Assembly: GCA_025963715.1 (NCBI GenBank)
Contig: JAOQAG010000010.1
Span: 54,605 to 118,604, forward strand
Direction: 5' to 3'
DNA length: 64,000 nucleotides
DNA from: Bacteroidota bacterium
GTDB taxonomy: Bacteria; Bacteroidota; Bacteroidia; 2-12-FULL-35-15
Position 1 is the stretch's first letter. Every line of letters starts with the position of its first letter. Of the stretch, positions 47,822 to 59,000 are shown in pieces. The notes beneath the pieces were generated by a model, which saw only the letters and a program-made list of their open reading frames with translations, searched no databases and had not been told where the DNA came from. The position numbers and the translations under genes are program-made.

Positions 47822-50800
47822 TTATTTTACCTTATAATTAACAAAGAAGATGAGGTCTTTATAGTTTTTTCCAACAACATTCGGAATCCTTATTTTCATC
47901 TTATTATTATTCTCCTTTGTAATTCCTCCATTATTATTTTGCTGGTAAACAAGTTTTTTCGAAGCATCCATTGTAAAGCAATTTGGTCCTATGCCCGCTA
48001 TGTCATCCACATTTGCAAAATAAGGGAAATGCTCTGCTTTCAATTCTAAAATAACGTCGGCATTATTAGCCGGCAATGAAAGAATATTCCATTCATTTGG
48101 AAAATCGTTTCGAAGGCTAAATACCCTGGTGAACCCGCTACCGCTCATCGCATTTAATGCTCCAATCAGAGTTGTTTCTACCTGGGTTTTAAAACCGCCC
48201 TCGTAATCTGCCGTATAGCTGATATGAATTATTACGTCGGAGATCGTTGTATAATCGAATGCCCGTTTCGCCTTTGGCAATGATAAAGTCCAGGTGCTAA
48301 CAGCGCCCGCCCCCTCAAATGGCAGGTAACGTTCGTCCCTGAAATTCAGTTCGAACTGGCCGCCGTCATTCTGCGCATTACTGGTTGCGATCATTGCACA
48401 ACCTTTAAAGTCGAATGAAAGCAAGCCGCTGCTGCCTGTATCTTTTCTGATGTTACTTCCAGTGAGCGTTAATGTTGCCCCGATATTTGTATATGGGCCT
48501 GCAATACATGGAATGGTTACCCGAACAGACTTTATGATCCGCCTGAAATACCCGGGATAGCTTAAATCAAAAACGGCCTCCGGGATTGAAAAGCCAACGC
48601 ATTCACCGGTTTCCTTCAGTTTATATAGTAGTTCCGGCGCGATCTGGAGCATGCTAAAATGCTGCGTGATCTCTATTTTTCGCTTGTCGGTATCAATAAA
48701 TTCTTTTTCGAGTTGCAACAACTGTAACATTAAACGTTCACCGGCTAATAACCCGCTTTGATCACTGCTCCAATTATCCGATTGAATAAAATCGCCTAGA
48801 GCAGGTGTGCCAAAACGCTCAAATTGAAATGCTCTTTGTGCCTGCAAAGCAAAATCATTGGCTAAATTAAACGCCATCCGATATAGTTTTTGTAGCTGCT
48901 GTACCTGGAAGGTGTAATGTTTATAATTCGTGAATTTTGTGGTGTAAAAGTCATACAGTTCTTTGTACTGATCGATGTTTGTTGTATGCAACTCCAGATC
49001 AAATTCAGCGATGGCCACCGCTATTTCCGAAGCTCTCAATTGTTCATCCATCCCTTTCAATTCCTGGCTGGCTGTGTCCTGCAGAAATTTCCATTCCTGC
49101 TCACGTCGTTGGTGCGAACCTTCTAAGCCTGCAAGTATTGCTACATTATCAGCTATTTTGGCTGTGGCATCCAGCGCGTTCGCAAATTTACTGGCACTAC
49201 TGCTCAGCTCAACTCCGCCATACTTCATGGCAAACGGGCTTCCTACCTGGGGGGCAAGAGCAAGACCGCCCGACAGGAATTGTAATACTCCTTCCGCTGC
49301 CCTGATCGAACCCGAGGTCCATTTAGCGATCTGCTCCACATTTTCCCATTCAATGAGCCCTTCTTCAAGAAGTCCCTGGTAATGCGCTTTGCGGTTCTCT
49401 ATATTCGTCTTGCTTTCCAGCAAATTTGCATAATTAGCGTTTACCTGGTCAATTTGTCGTTTCTTGTTTTGTGTGGTTAAGGTTAATATATTCTGTTCAT
49501 GCCTCGAGCGAAGTAAGGTCAATTCCTCGCCATCTCTTTTTTCTATTGCAGCAAATAATGCACTTCCAAAGCTTTGTACTGTACCGCAAAATTGTTTTGC
49601 TTTTTCGATCAAATAAACAAAACGCTGATTTGGAAGTTGTCCTCCCATTGCTGCAGCTATTTCATCAAACGACATTCCTCCTGCAACCATGCGCGCAAGC
49701 AGTGCCGGGTCTATTTCCGGGGCAAAAGACGGCATTAGTTTTTTCACGCCGTTCAGATCCATGCAATTATTTAATTTATAAATGCGATCATTTACCCTGT
49801 CCCAGTACTGCATGAAATCTTCGTTGTGCGGGAAGCAAAAAATCAGGTCTGAATCAATATCAAAATAATTTTGTGGTTTTGCTGATCTTTCTTGTGTTTT
49901 GTTCTGATTGGAAAAATTTTCAATCACGTTCCCTGAATTAGCACTATTCGATTCGTTCACAAGCGACAAACGTTTTTCCGAACCGCCAGAGGAAGCATTT
50001 GACACGCTTTTTTTGCGCGAGATCACCAGGTTTTCGGCTTTCTTATACACAACGCCAAAAAGATTATAGATGAACTCGGAATTTTTATTTACGTCAATGT
50101 CGCTGTATGTCAATACTTTCAGATCCTTACATTGTCCTGTCTTTTCAGGCTTATCACCCAGGATAGTTTTTACAATATCGTACAAATGCCTTGCTTCACT
50201 GGTGCTTTCTGGCGTGTATTGTTCAAAAAGGTAATCAGCCCAATCCATCAGATTGTCCAGGTATTTCATCACCACGTTTTTTTGATATGCTCCAATTCGA
50301 AGCCGGGCAATTGCATGTGGATTACCGGGATTACGCTGGTACATTTCAATTGCATTAGGATCGCTGTATATTTCCTTTAGTTTTTGGATCCCAATGTTTC
50401 TAAATGCTGCAAACCGCCAGTTGACATCGTGAGGGAATGCTAATTGCTCAAATTTATCCTTGATGGCTGTTGGGTTATAAATATAACTGTACCATTGATT
50501 TGCTTCGCTGTATTTTCCGGCAGCATTCAGGTTGCCTGCAATACGCATCGGGATATGAAAGAACAGTTCGAAAAAGTAATTTCCGAAACTTTTACTGTAA
50601 TCAATCTGAGTTGAAACCTGGCGTTGCGTATTATAATCCATCAGGTCATCCAAACTTAGAGATATTTTATCCCACATCAGTTGAATGTGTTCAGGGTTCA
50701 ATTTATACCCCTCATCACTGTTTGGAAGTGTGGGAGTGGTAAGTATAGCCACCATATCTTTTTGCTGGATCTTGTAATCATTTACGCCATCCGCATAATC

Positions 50801-53800
50801 GTTGGCTCCGTTGGTAACAAAAAAATCGGTGAACGCATCATAATAGGTATTGTATTCTTGCCTTAAAGACACCGTTTGATTGGTTCCCGGCAGCGTGGAA
50901 GAGAACATTTTTTGATCCGCCAGTTTGATGAGCGTTTTCCGGTATTCCAATTCATCAACCGGGATGTAATCGATCCGATGCAGCAGATCTACATCACCGC
51001 TGCCAATCTCATTATTTGAGTCCTTAAAGAATATAAAACTGTTTCCAGCTGAATTACCCGTTTTTAAAGTATAATGCTTTCCCGTGGGATCAAAGGAATA
51101 GATAAAACTCAACTTGTCAACTCCAACTGAAATCGTTAGTGTTTGGGAATTGATTTTTATAGTCGCCGGTGCACTTTGTTGATTCGCACTGCTGGCAACA
51201 TCTACAATTTTATCAAAACGGTTAAAGGAAAAATCAACGTCAAACGGAACGGAACCTATTGAAGGTACTTTTAGTTTTAATTTCACCGTTTTAGTAAAGC
51301 CGTCAAATACGGCCCGCGTATTTTTATATACCGCTTTAAGAGCATGCTTTTTATCTGTCCAAATATGATCGAGGCGCAATAAATTACTGTCTTGTGTTTT
51401 TGATGGATAGGGTTTGCGGTAAACGATCCGTTCAAATTCCTTTAATGCATTTTCTCTTATTTCATCACCTTCCTGTGTCAGCTTTGGCGGAGTACCGATA
51501 ACTTGTTTTTTATATTTATCACTTCTTAAAAAAGGATCAAAAGGGCTGCTTGTCCGATAATCTAATTCTATCTTTTGCGGGGCACACCATTTTTTGTCAA
51601 CCTGCAAAAAAGAATAATTGGTATATACATCATAGGTGTACATTTTAATGTCTTGCGTTCCATCAACAACATCGGAGATATCTTTTCGCTGAAAACTGGT
51701 CCAGAAAACATAGAGTTTGCCATTGTACCGGATAGCGGATATATCTTCGGCAGGAATTGCAACATTCATTTTTTCCCAGTTGGACCAAAGCGTTCCACCG
51801 TTCTCCAAAAAGTCAACATACCTGTAATAATATTCTACGGGTTGTTTATTTGTTTTACCAAAAAGATAAATTCTATTATTTTCGGTATCGTGATAAGCCC
51901 CTGCTATTTTTAATTCCGCAAGGGTCATAATTTGTTGAATATACTTTTTATATGCATTTTCAACCACTTCCGAATTTAGTTTTTGTTGTAACAACTCGTC
52001 TTCCAGCTCTTTAAATTCAGGGCTTTTGTTGTCCCTTATTTCGGGTTCCACATAATTTTCCGGGAATAAAAATATTTTCCGGTTCGCCTCCCAAACCCGG
52101 TAGTTTTTGCGCCATTCCCATTCCTGTTTTTCATCAATATCCAACACAATAGAAATTGTTCCATCTTTGGATTGCTCAAATCCCAACAGGCATCTGTCGA
52201 TGTATACTTGTAAACTATTAGTAGCTGCTACAATACGCGGTAAAGTAAAACAGTCTCCCATGCTAACATCGAGCAGGAAATAACGATAGAGATCTTCTCT
52301 GTCCTCAAATCCAAAATCTTTTATCCGCAAATCAGCATTAAAAATCACATAATTGCAAAGTGCATCACGTTTATTGCTGCTCAATTTGTTTTTGAAGTCC
52401 TGAACCTGGATCGCCCACGTTTCATTGCTATTGAATTTTGACCGGATGGCATTTTGGAGGATCTGGCTTTGGATCGCCAAATTGGCTGAACTGTTGTCTG
52501 TTTTCAGTTTGTCGACCTGGTCGCTGTTAATATTGAGCTTTTTGGCCCAATCGAGGCGATCCCACAGGTCCTGAATCCCTTTGACCGATCCCATTGTTTG
52601 AGCAACAACAACCGATACCTGGGTCAGGTCAATTTGTTTCCATTTAGCGATGGATTTTTGGATCGCTACCGGCAATGGATTTTCTTTTTCTATTGTGTGT
52701 AACGTAAGCCAGAGATCAAAATTCCGCAGCGTTTTGGTTTCGTCTATCCAGTTACCCAAACAGGCCAGTTCTTTTATCCATTCCATGTCTTCCCACTTTC
52801 CAAATCCAAGTTTCGGATATACACAATCCTGTATTTCCACCACCAGGATCTTGATGGTGTCCAGATCGATTTTGTATTTACTTGTTAAGAAATCCAGTCG
52901 TTCCAGCCGTTTCCTGATATTCGAAAATTGGATATAAGTGGCGTCGGTAGTTACCCCTGCAAGGTTGATGAATAAATCATCCAGCTCCGGATCGGAGATT
53001 TCGATAAAATATTTATAGTAGGATAATGCATCCAGATCAATGGAAGTCCATTTATTGAACAGCAACGTAAATTTGTTTCCGTTCTTGAATTTGTCGCTGG
53101 TGATCAAATCCTTGATTTCTTTAGCGGTTAATGCTGTTTTGTCTTCTTCAACAAGCACAGGCGTTTTTAACTCTTCACCAAAAAGATAGATCAGATCGTC
53201 AATGCTGATTTTATTTTCCCCGAACGTATCCAGGAACTGTACAAATGCAGGAATATCTTCATTCAGGTTTGTGAAATATTTCACTGTACCCTTGCCCCAT
53301 ACTTCCAACAGATCCACAAATGCTCCAACAGATCCAAGCCCGGTCCATTTGTAAAGTTGAACATACCGGTAAACCTGATTAAGAGTGTTTATGTTAAACA
53401 CGATGTTAATAGGTCCGTTAGGAACTGTGGGAGTTCCGATGGTATCTTTCAGCAGATCAAGACAGGCCTGCATGTCGGTTGAACTGACACCAAACGCACC
53501 TTGCAACCGCATTAATAAATTGAACGATTCATCGCTTGTGTTTGCCAGCAAATCATCCAGGTGAGCCTGTTCATCAGTTATCCAGTCGGCAGGCAATAGT
53601 TGTTTCCATGAAGGGATCGTGGGATCATCGCTTGTTTCCACTAACCCGTTTAAAATCCCAACTAAAACAGGAACCTCTAATTGTAAGCAGTCCTGAATTT
53701 TCCGGAATGAAGCCAGGTTCAGGATCGCAGCATCATTCAGCGTAGCGTGGTTAATTCCATAGGCCTGAAGAATCAGATCCAGCTCGTTCAATGTCCACCC

Positions 53801-55858
53801 GGTTAATCTCCATAGCCGAACCAGCCGGTGAAGATCTCCCTGCCAATTGGCTAACGTACTGCTGAAATCAATATGGAATTGCTGAATATCTCCTGCATCT
53901 TTTACCTGGACGATGGATAATTTACCGTCCCAGAATTTCATATCCGTCAGCCGGTCGGTCTCATCTGCTGTTAAGCCGCTTTTTTTCCGGAAACTTAATA
54001 CATCCGTATCTGCTTTGGCATTAAGATTTTGATTGATGATTATGCCGTATTGCTCCTCCGAAAGATGTAAACTTTCAATAGCCAATATGTGTTTTTCATT
54101 TACACCGGGCATTGGATACAGGTATTCCAGCACCTCAAGCCTGGTAAGCTTGAAAAAAGAGAGCCAGGTACGCACCTCATCCAGGCTCTGATTGTAGGGC
54201 AATGAAAATTCCAGGCCCGGTTTTTCCTGGAGGAGCCTGTCAGCGATCGTTTTATTTGTGCCGGATTGTTTCTCAACAAATGCAGCAAGCACTTCATTAA
54301 TAATTTCAATATAAGGAATGCGAATATTGGTATTATCGCAGGTTAATTCCAGTTTCCATAAATCGGGCCTCCTGACTTTCAGGTGAATTGGATTCGTTTC
54401 CTGGATCAGCTGCACATCCGTTCCTCCTTCATTCTTAACCAACACCCGCTTTTCTGTAAACCGCATCAGGTCCACAAAATAGGCGGCCGGACTAAGAACG
54501 GATTTACAACTATCACATTCGCAGTAATTTTGAGAGCCAAATAAATCTTCAATACTGTCTATATCTTTTAACCCGTTTACTTCTTTTACCCTGTTCCAAT
54601 TGGAATTTGTACCCATTCCACCGGCCACGGCCTCTCTCACCGGGGCAAGATTTTTAAGCGTATTCTTCAAAAAGGGATTGGAGATGATCTCGCAATAGGA
54701 TAAATATCCGTTGATCGCGGCTGCATGGTAGTATTGTGCTTTTTGTTTAAGAGCCGTCGCATCGGCCGCTTCAATATTCAGTTCACGCATAAGCGTTTGC
54801 CGGGTGGTGGTTGCGGCTTTTTTCACAGTGATTTCCTTTTTGAGTAGCAGTGCGGCCATGCTGCTGTCGTTGCTTAACTGCAATGCTTGTTGTGCAGTGG
54901 ATAATTCACGGATCAATTCAGGTGTGGGTCTCGAAATTCCAAGAATTTGCTGATTCAGCTCACCCGTTTCCAGGGCTATTACCGGTTCATTTTTCAGATC
55001 AAAAGATTGGTTGTTTTCATAAAACACCCGGAACTGACTGCTCGGAACAGGTAGTAAGGACGAATCGAGCGCTAACCACTCCGGTTTTTCCATTACCCGG
55101 TACATAAAAAATGCAGAAGGATTTTCAGCTTCCACGGTTGCAAGTACATCGTCCACATACGATTCAATGTCCTGCGCACCGGGAATCGTGATCTGCTCTT
55201 TTTGAAGGATGTTTAACAGCGTGTTATTGTTGTACCGGATCAGATCACTGGTTTTGTGAATGCCTTCTTTTGAAAAAACAGTAAGCACATCCGCGCTACT
55301 CCGGGTTGCGCGTAGAAGTCCTATCGTATTTGTTAATACTTCCGAATCCGCATCAGTCAATTTTTCCTGCTGCAGCCATTGTGTTATTAACATTGTTTTC
55401 TGATCAACGGATGACGAAAAAAAATGATCCAGTTCATCGTCTTTAACAGTCCGTTTCAGGTTACTCAGGCTGGATAAAGATCTCAGCTTTCTAAGGTTTT
55501 CTGCAGTGGCCTGATCGGTAGGAGCGTCGTCCGCTGAACCGGCATTCCGGTCGATGATGATCAGCACTTCTTTTTCAGCACTGTCTATATTCCACAACAC
55601 GGAGTCCTCTGTACTGTGGATCAGTTTACCGTCTGCAAAAATCTTAAAATAAAGATCCGGTCTTCGATCAAAAAATAATTCCCTGAACCGGTTTTCGGTA
55701 AAAGTTATTTGAAAAAAACCATCAGCATCGCTGATCGATTCCCCTACAAAATCATCAATGAATAAATCTTTGTCCCAGGCTTCGATGCGTAAATCCGGGA
55801 GTGCCTCATTGCTTCTGTTTTTTAACGTACCGCTAATGTTGAATGTTTTTGTTGCCAT
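47822..55858 (-). CDS. Tc (ABC) toxin component A (TcA/TcdA-like)
   Basis: TcA forms the pentameric bell-shaped injector that binds the target cell and opens a translocation channel for the TcB-TcC payload. The 2678-residue product has a transthyretin/carboxypeptidase-regulatory-like domain (~1-105, FNISGTLKNRSNEALPDL). It then has the VRP1-type marker YCECDSCKSVLSPAAYFVDL (Cys446, 448, 451), and a long shell and neuraminidase-like region (~600-2000). The conserved block from FCFPHNEDFMQYWDRVNDR to MDLNGVKKLMPSFAPEIDPA is followed by the helical pore domain (~2100-2430, EKRDGEELTLLRSRHEQN) and a C-terminal TcB-binding region. It has no signal peptide, as is typical. It is slightly longer than the usual ~2500. 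It lies 149 nt downstream of the TcB-TcC gene on the same strand. Confidence 0.92.
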   Translation of the reverse strand: MATKTFNISGTLKNRSNEALPDLRIEAWDKDLFIDDFVGESISDADGFFQITFTENRFRELFFDRRPDLYFKIFADGKLIHSTEDSVLWNIDSAEKEVLIIIDRNAGSADDAPTDQATAENLRKLRSLSSLSNLKRTVKDDELDHFFSSSVDQKTMLITQWLQQEKLTDADSEVLTNTIGLLRATRSSADVLTVFSKEGIHKTSDLIRYNNNTLLNILQKEQITIPGAQDIESYVDDVLATVEAENPSAFFMYRVMEKPEWLALDSSLLPVPSSQFRVFYENNQSFDLKNEPVIALETGELNQQILGISRPTPELIRELSTAQQALQLSNDSSMAALLLKKEITVKKAATTTRQTLMRELNIEAADATALKQKAQYYHAAAINGYLSYCEIISNPFLKNTLKNLAPVREAVAGGMGTNSNWNRVKEVNGLKDIDSIEDLFGSQNYCECDSCKSVLSPAAYFVDLMRFTEKRVLVKNEGGTDVQLIQETNPIHLKVRRPDLWKLELTCDNTNIRIPYIEIINEVLAAFVEKQSGTNKTIADRLLQEKPGLEFSLPYNQSLDEVRTWLSFFKLTRLEVLEYLYPMPGVNEKHILAIESLHLSEEQYGIIINQNLNAKADTDVLSFRKKSGLTADETDRLTDMKFWDGKLSIVQVKDAGDIQQFHIDFSSTLANWQGDLHRLVRLWRLTGWTLNELDLILQAYGINHATLNDAAILNLASFRKIQDCLQLEVPVLVGILNGLVETSDDPTIPSWKQLLPADWITDEQAHLDDLLANTSDESFNLLMRLQGAFGVSSTDMQACLDLLKDTIGTPTVPNGPINIVFNINTLNQVYRYVQLYKWTGLGSVGAFVDLLEVWGKGTVKYFTNLNEDIPAFVQFLDTFGENKISIDDLIYLFGEELKTPVLVEEDKTALTAKEIKDLITSDKFKNGNKFTLLFNKWTSIDLDALSYYKYFIEISDPELDDLFINLAGVTTDATYIQFSNIRKRLERLDFLTSKYKIDLDTIKILVVEIQDCVYPKLGFGKWEDMEWIKELACLGNWIDETKTLRNFDLWLTLHTIEKENPLPVAIQKSIAKWKQIDLTQVSVVVAQTMGSVKGIQDLWDRLDWAKKLNINSDQVDKLKTDNSSANLAIQSQILQNAIRSKFNSNETWAIQVQDFKNKLSSNKRDALCNYVIFNADLRIKDFGFEDREDLYRYFLLDVSMGDCFTLPRIVAATNSLQVYIDRCLLGFEQSKDGTISIVLDIDEKQEWEWRKNYRVWEANRKIFLFPENYVEPEIRDNKSPEFKELEDELLQQKLNSEVVENAYKKYIQQIMTLAELKIAGAYHDTENNRIYLFGKTNKQPVEYYYRYVDFLENGGTLWSNWEKMNVAIPAEDISAIRYNGKLYVFWTSFQRKDISDVVDGTQDIKMYTYDVYTNYSFLQVDKKWCAPQKIELDYRTSSPFDPFLRSDKYKKQVIGTPPKLTQEGDEIRENALKEFERIVYRKPYPSKTQDSNLLRLDHIWTDKKHALKAVYKNTRAVFDGFTKTVKLKLKVPSIGSVPFDVDFSFNRFDKIVDVASSANQQSAPATIKINSQTLTISVGVDKLSFIYSFDPTGKHYTLKTGNSAGNSFIFFKDSNNEIGSGDVDLLHRIDYIPVDELEYRKTLIKLADQKMFSSTLPGTNQTVSLRQEYNTYYDAFTDFFVTNGANDYADGVNDYKIQQKDMVAILTTPTLPNSDEGYKLNPEHIQLMWDKISLSLDDLMDYNTQRQVSTQIDYSKSFGNYFFELFFHIPMRIAGNLNAAGKYSEANQWYSYIYNPTAIKDKFEQLAFPHDVNWRFAAFRNIGIQKLKEIYSDPNAIEMYQRNPGNPHAIARLRIGAYQKNVVMKYLDNLMDWADYLFEQYTPESTSEARHLYDIVKTILGDKPEKTGQCKDLKVLTYSDIDVNKNSEFIYNLFGVVYKKAENLVISRKKSVSNASSGGSEKRLSLVNESNSANSGNVIENFSNQNKTQERSAKPQNYFDIDSDLIFCFPHNEDFMQYWDRVNDRIYKLNNCMDLNGVKKLMPSFAPEIDPALLARMVAGGMSFDEIAAAMGGQLPNQRFVYLIEKAKQFCGTVQSFGSALFAAIEKRDGEELTLLRSRHEQNILTLTTQNKKRQIDQVNANYANLLESKTNIENRKAHYQGLLEEGLIEWENVEQIAKWTSGSIRAAEGVLQFLSGGLALAPQVGSPFAMKYGGVELSSSASKFANALDATAKIADNVAILAGLEGSHQRREQEWKFLQDTASQELKGMDEQLRASEIAVAIAEFDLELHTTNIDQYKELYDFYTTKFTNYKHYTFQVQQLQKLYRMAFNLANDFALQAQRAFQFERFGTPALGDFIQSDNWSSDQSGLLAGERLMLQLLQLEKEFIDTDKRKIEITQHFSMLQIAPELLYKLKETGECVGFSIPEAVFDLSYPGYFRRIIKSVRVTIPCIAGPYTNIGATLTLTGSNIRKDTGSSGLLSFDFKGCAMIATSNAQNDGGQFELNFRDERYLPFEGAGAVSTWTLSLPKAKRAFDYTTISDVIIHISYTADYEGGFKTQVETTLIGALNAMSGSGFTRVFSLRNDFPNEWNILSLPANNADVILELKAEHFPYFANVDDIAGIGPNCFTMDASKKLVYQQNNNGGITKENNNKMKIRIPNVVGKNYKDLIFFVNYKVK

Positions 55859-56007
55859 GGGTTTATTATTTTTGTTTTTTTATTGCTCGCTTTCTGCTGA
55901 AAGTGTATTTAATCCTGCCTCATCACTGTTTATTATTCGCCCAATGTTTGTCAGAATTAATTAACGTGAAAATTGTTACAGGTAATGATACCAACTACCA
56001 ACTAGGA
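55859..56007 (-). other. Short gap between tcBC and tcA
   Basis: These 149 nt are A+T rich and contain no ORF of useful size on either strand. There is therefore no room for an immunity gene directly after the toxin C-terminus. A leader or weak promoter for tcA may lie here, but nothing clear is seen. Confidence 0.5.
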
Positions 56008-59000
56008 TTAGGGGCCAGTTAATCTTTTCACTAGTGCCTTCTTTCCTTCCTCTACTACTTCGTCCACAAGTTCTTCTCCATGTTCAATGACTTTATGCAC
56101 TTCCGGAACGTGTTTAGCTACCTGTTCAACTATACGAAAACCCGTCCTAGCCTTATTTACTGCTTCATTTGCTTTTGGAGCGGATCCTAGCCATAAAGGA
56201 GATGTTACTATTATCGCAGCTATTAGTGTCCCTGCAGTAAGTTGGGCGGCCAAATTTGGATTACCACGATTTTGCCTGTTAAGAAAAGCATCCTTTGGTG
56301 TAACTCCCATATACCCTACTGCCCTGTCTACCGGATTCATCTCTTTCCCAGTATTTTGTCTGTATCCAGCTTTGACCTCATCCACAGTCATCCAGGTTGG
56401 TGCTGCATTTGAGTTTATTTTACGTGTCATTCCAGTGTGATCCAGGGCATCTTTGAATGTACTCTCCATCCACTTTTTCCACACTCCCGCACTTGCAGCC
56501 CAGGGCTGAGTTCCTGTCGCTCTATGGCTTGTATTTCCAGTAACATGCATTAAATTCCCGATTTTCAATTTTCCTTCAAATCCAATTGTAAAAGCAATGT
56601 CCTCTCTTTGCAGGCCGCTATCCTTGGGAGGTTTTGCAGAACTTATCAGTATTTTGAATGTAGCTCCTTCTTCCTGTATTTTTTTATCTACAATTAGTTG
56701 ACTATCTGTTAATTTTTGGGGCTTATCACCTTTTGCTTCTATTGCAATCCAATCTCCATTTGGATTTTGATAAAACCTATCAAATCGCCTTATGGCTTTT
56801 GTCCCATCGTTCAAGGTTATCTCTACACTTGTTTCCGTATTATATCCAATTCCTTTCTTATCTAGAATAGGGTCTATTGTAGCGGTAAGAACGGAGCCTT
56901 CCGAAATTGTACCTTTGGGATCTATTAAATTAATGGGTGAATTTTTAGTATAGGCATATACGTTTATCCCCCCTTTAATCCCAATCGGATCACTACTCAA
57001 CCACCTACCCAGCCAAGGCAAATAATACCGCGCGTTGTGGTATTCCAAGCCTGTTTCTTCATCGCGTTCCATACCGGTGTAGCGGTAACGTTTGGCAGCA
57101 GATTTAATGGTAGCATTCGTTGCCTGGTAAGCCGTTGTGCCAAAAGGATGGTATTCTTCGTAAGAAATGAGTGTCGCATTCGTGTCTAACTCCAAGGCTG
57201 CAGACCCCAAATGGTTGTGCAATTGATAACGCACGAGTTGTTTTTCGGTGCCGTCGTCTACATCATTGCGGGTTTCCACCATCACAAAACGGTGTCCCTG
57301 ATCCATCAGGCTCAGGCTTACCCGTTCCAGACCGGCATCCGTTCCACTGTACTTTTTATACCACTCGTAACCTGCCACATAAATGCGTTCTTCTTTTTTT
57401 GTCGGCTGTCCGCCGCCAACAGCCTGGTTTTCGGTTATTTTACGAATGCGCTGCCCGCTGCCGTCATATTGGTAGTAAGTTATTACCGGAATGTTATCAC
57501 CGGTACAATGCTGTCGCGAGGTTAGGACTACCTGTTCTTTAAAGTTCCAGCTTATTTTCTCCAAATGCGGCAGCTCTTCCATAAACCCGTGTGCTGCATG
57601 GTGTTTATAGTTGGTGTAATTAGCAGGGTTGCCATTGTCTCCAATGTTTGTGCTCTTTAACCGGTTATTGGCTGTTTCATAATCATAGCTTCTTGTCCAG
57701 TTACCACCTGCAGCCAGGTGTTTCATTTCCAGGACATTTCCAACTTTATCGTACTGATAACGCTGGGTGTAATTCCGTACCGCCATGGGATCACCCGAAT
57801 TCATAGTGAACAGATATGGCTTATCATTCCAGTTATCGCAGGTGCCAAAATTGAGTGCCGCATTGTTTTCCCTGCCGCTTGCTTCTACCAAGCGGTACAG
57901 CGCATCGTAGGTATATTCACTAACAGGCTCAATGAGCGCATTCGCGAAAAAACTAATGGGAATGGCTTTGTCTTCTATTGCAGTAATGTTCCCAACAGGA
58001 TCGAAGGTATAGAACAGGTTTTGCAGGACCTCATTATTCTGCCGTTTGCTTTCCAGTTGTTTCAGGCGAAAAGTTTCCTGATCGTAATAAAACCGGGTGC
58101 TCACATCATTGCCGTAAATAATTTTTTCACGCTGTCCTTTTTCGTTGTAGTCGATGTCTTTAATATACGTAGAGGGAACAACGTCACCGGGATGCAGAAC
58201 ATTTTCGCTGTTCAATAATCCCGCTTCGTTGTAAGAAGGTATAATCACACTTCCATCGGGAGCCGTTTGCCGGGTTATTCTGCCAAGCGCATCTGTTTCT
58301 GTTGCAAAAACAAATCCCGGCCCGGACTCCAGGCCGGTTAACAGATTCGCATCGGTCCAGTTAGCGACTTCCTTATAGTTGCCGAATAATTTTCGGGTAC
58401 TTGTGATCGGCTGACCTTTGAAATCATAATCGGGTGTGTCGGTTAATCCACCGGTATCATAATGCTCTATTACTTTTCCCAATACATTCCTGAGCTGCAA
58501 TGCCGCTTCGTTGCTTCGGTTGGGGAGTAACAGACTTTCTCCATAAATTACACGGTCAAATATGTTATTTAACAATTGATCTCCGGGATTACCAACTGTA
58601 TTTATCACCATACTTTGGATCGGCCGGTGCAATATATCATAGAAATACCGGAACTCATGATCACGTTCATCCCAGGTGCGAAGCGGATTTCCGGCAATGT
58701 TGGCCAGGAGCCAGCGCTTTCCGGCATCCATGCTTTGCTGATACGCCACGTTGCCAAGCATATCGTATTTGTACTGCATCACTTCATTTCCCTTGTTCAT
58801 GTTTTGGGATGATTCACGCGCATCATGAACGGAACGCAGGTTGCCTTCTAGATCTAAAACTGTTTTCGTCAGGTAAAACTCATCAGCATTGGTTGTGCTG
58901 TTGATCGTCTGTTCAATGGATAAAACAGGCCTGCTCAATGTGTCAACATGTAAAACATTTGGGGTATTGGCATGTTTGGCAGCTTTGAGAGCGGCTTGTT

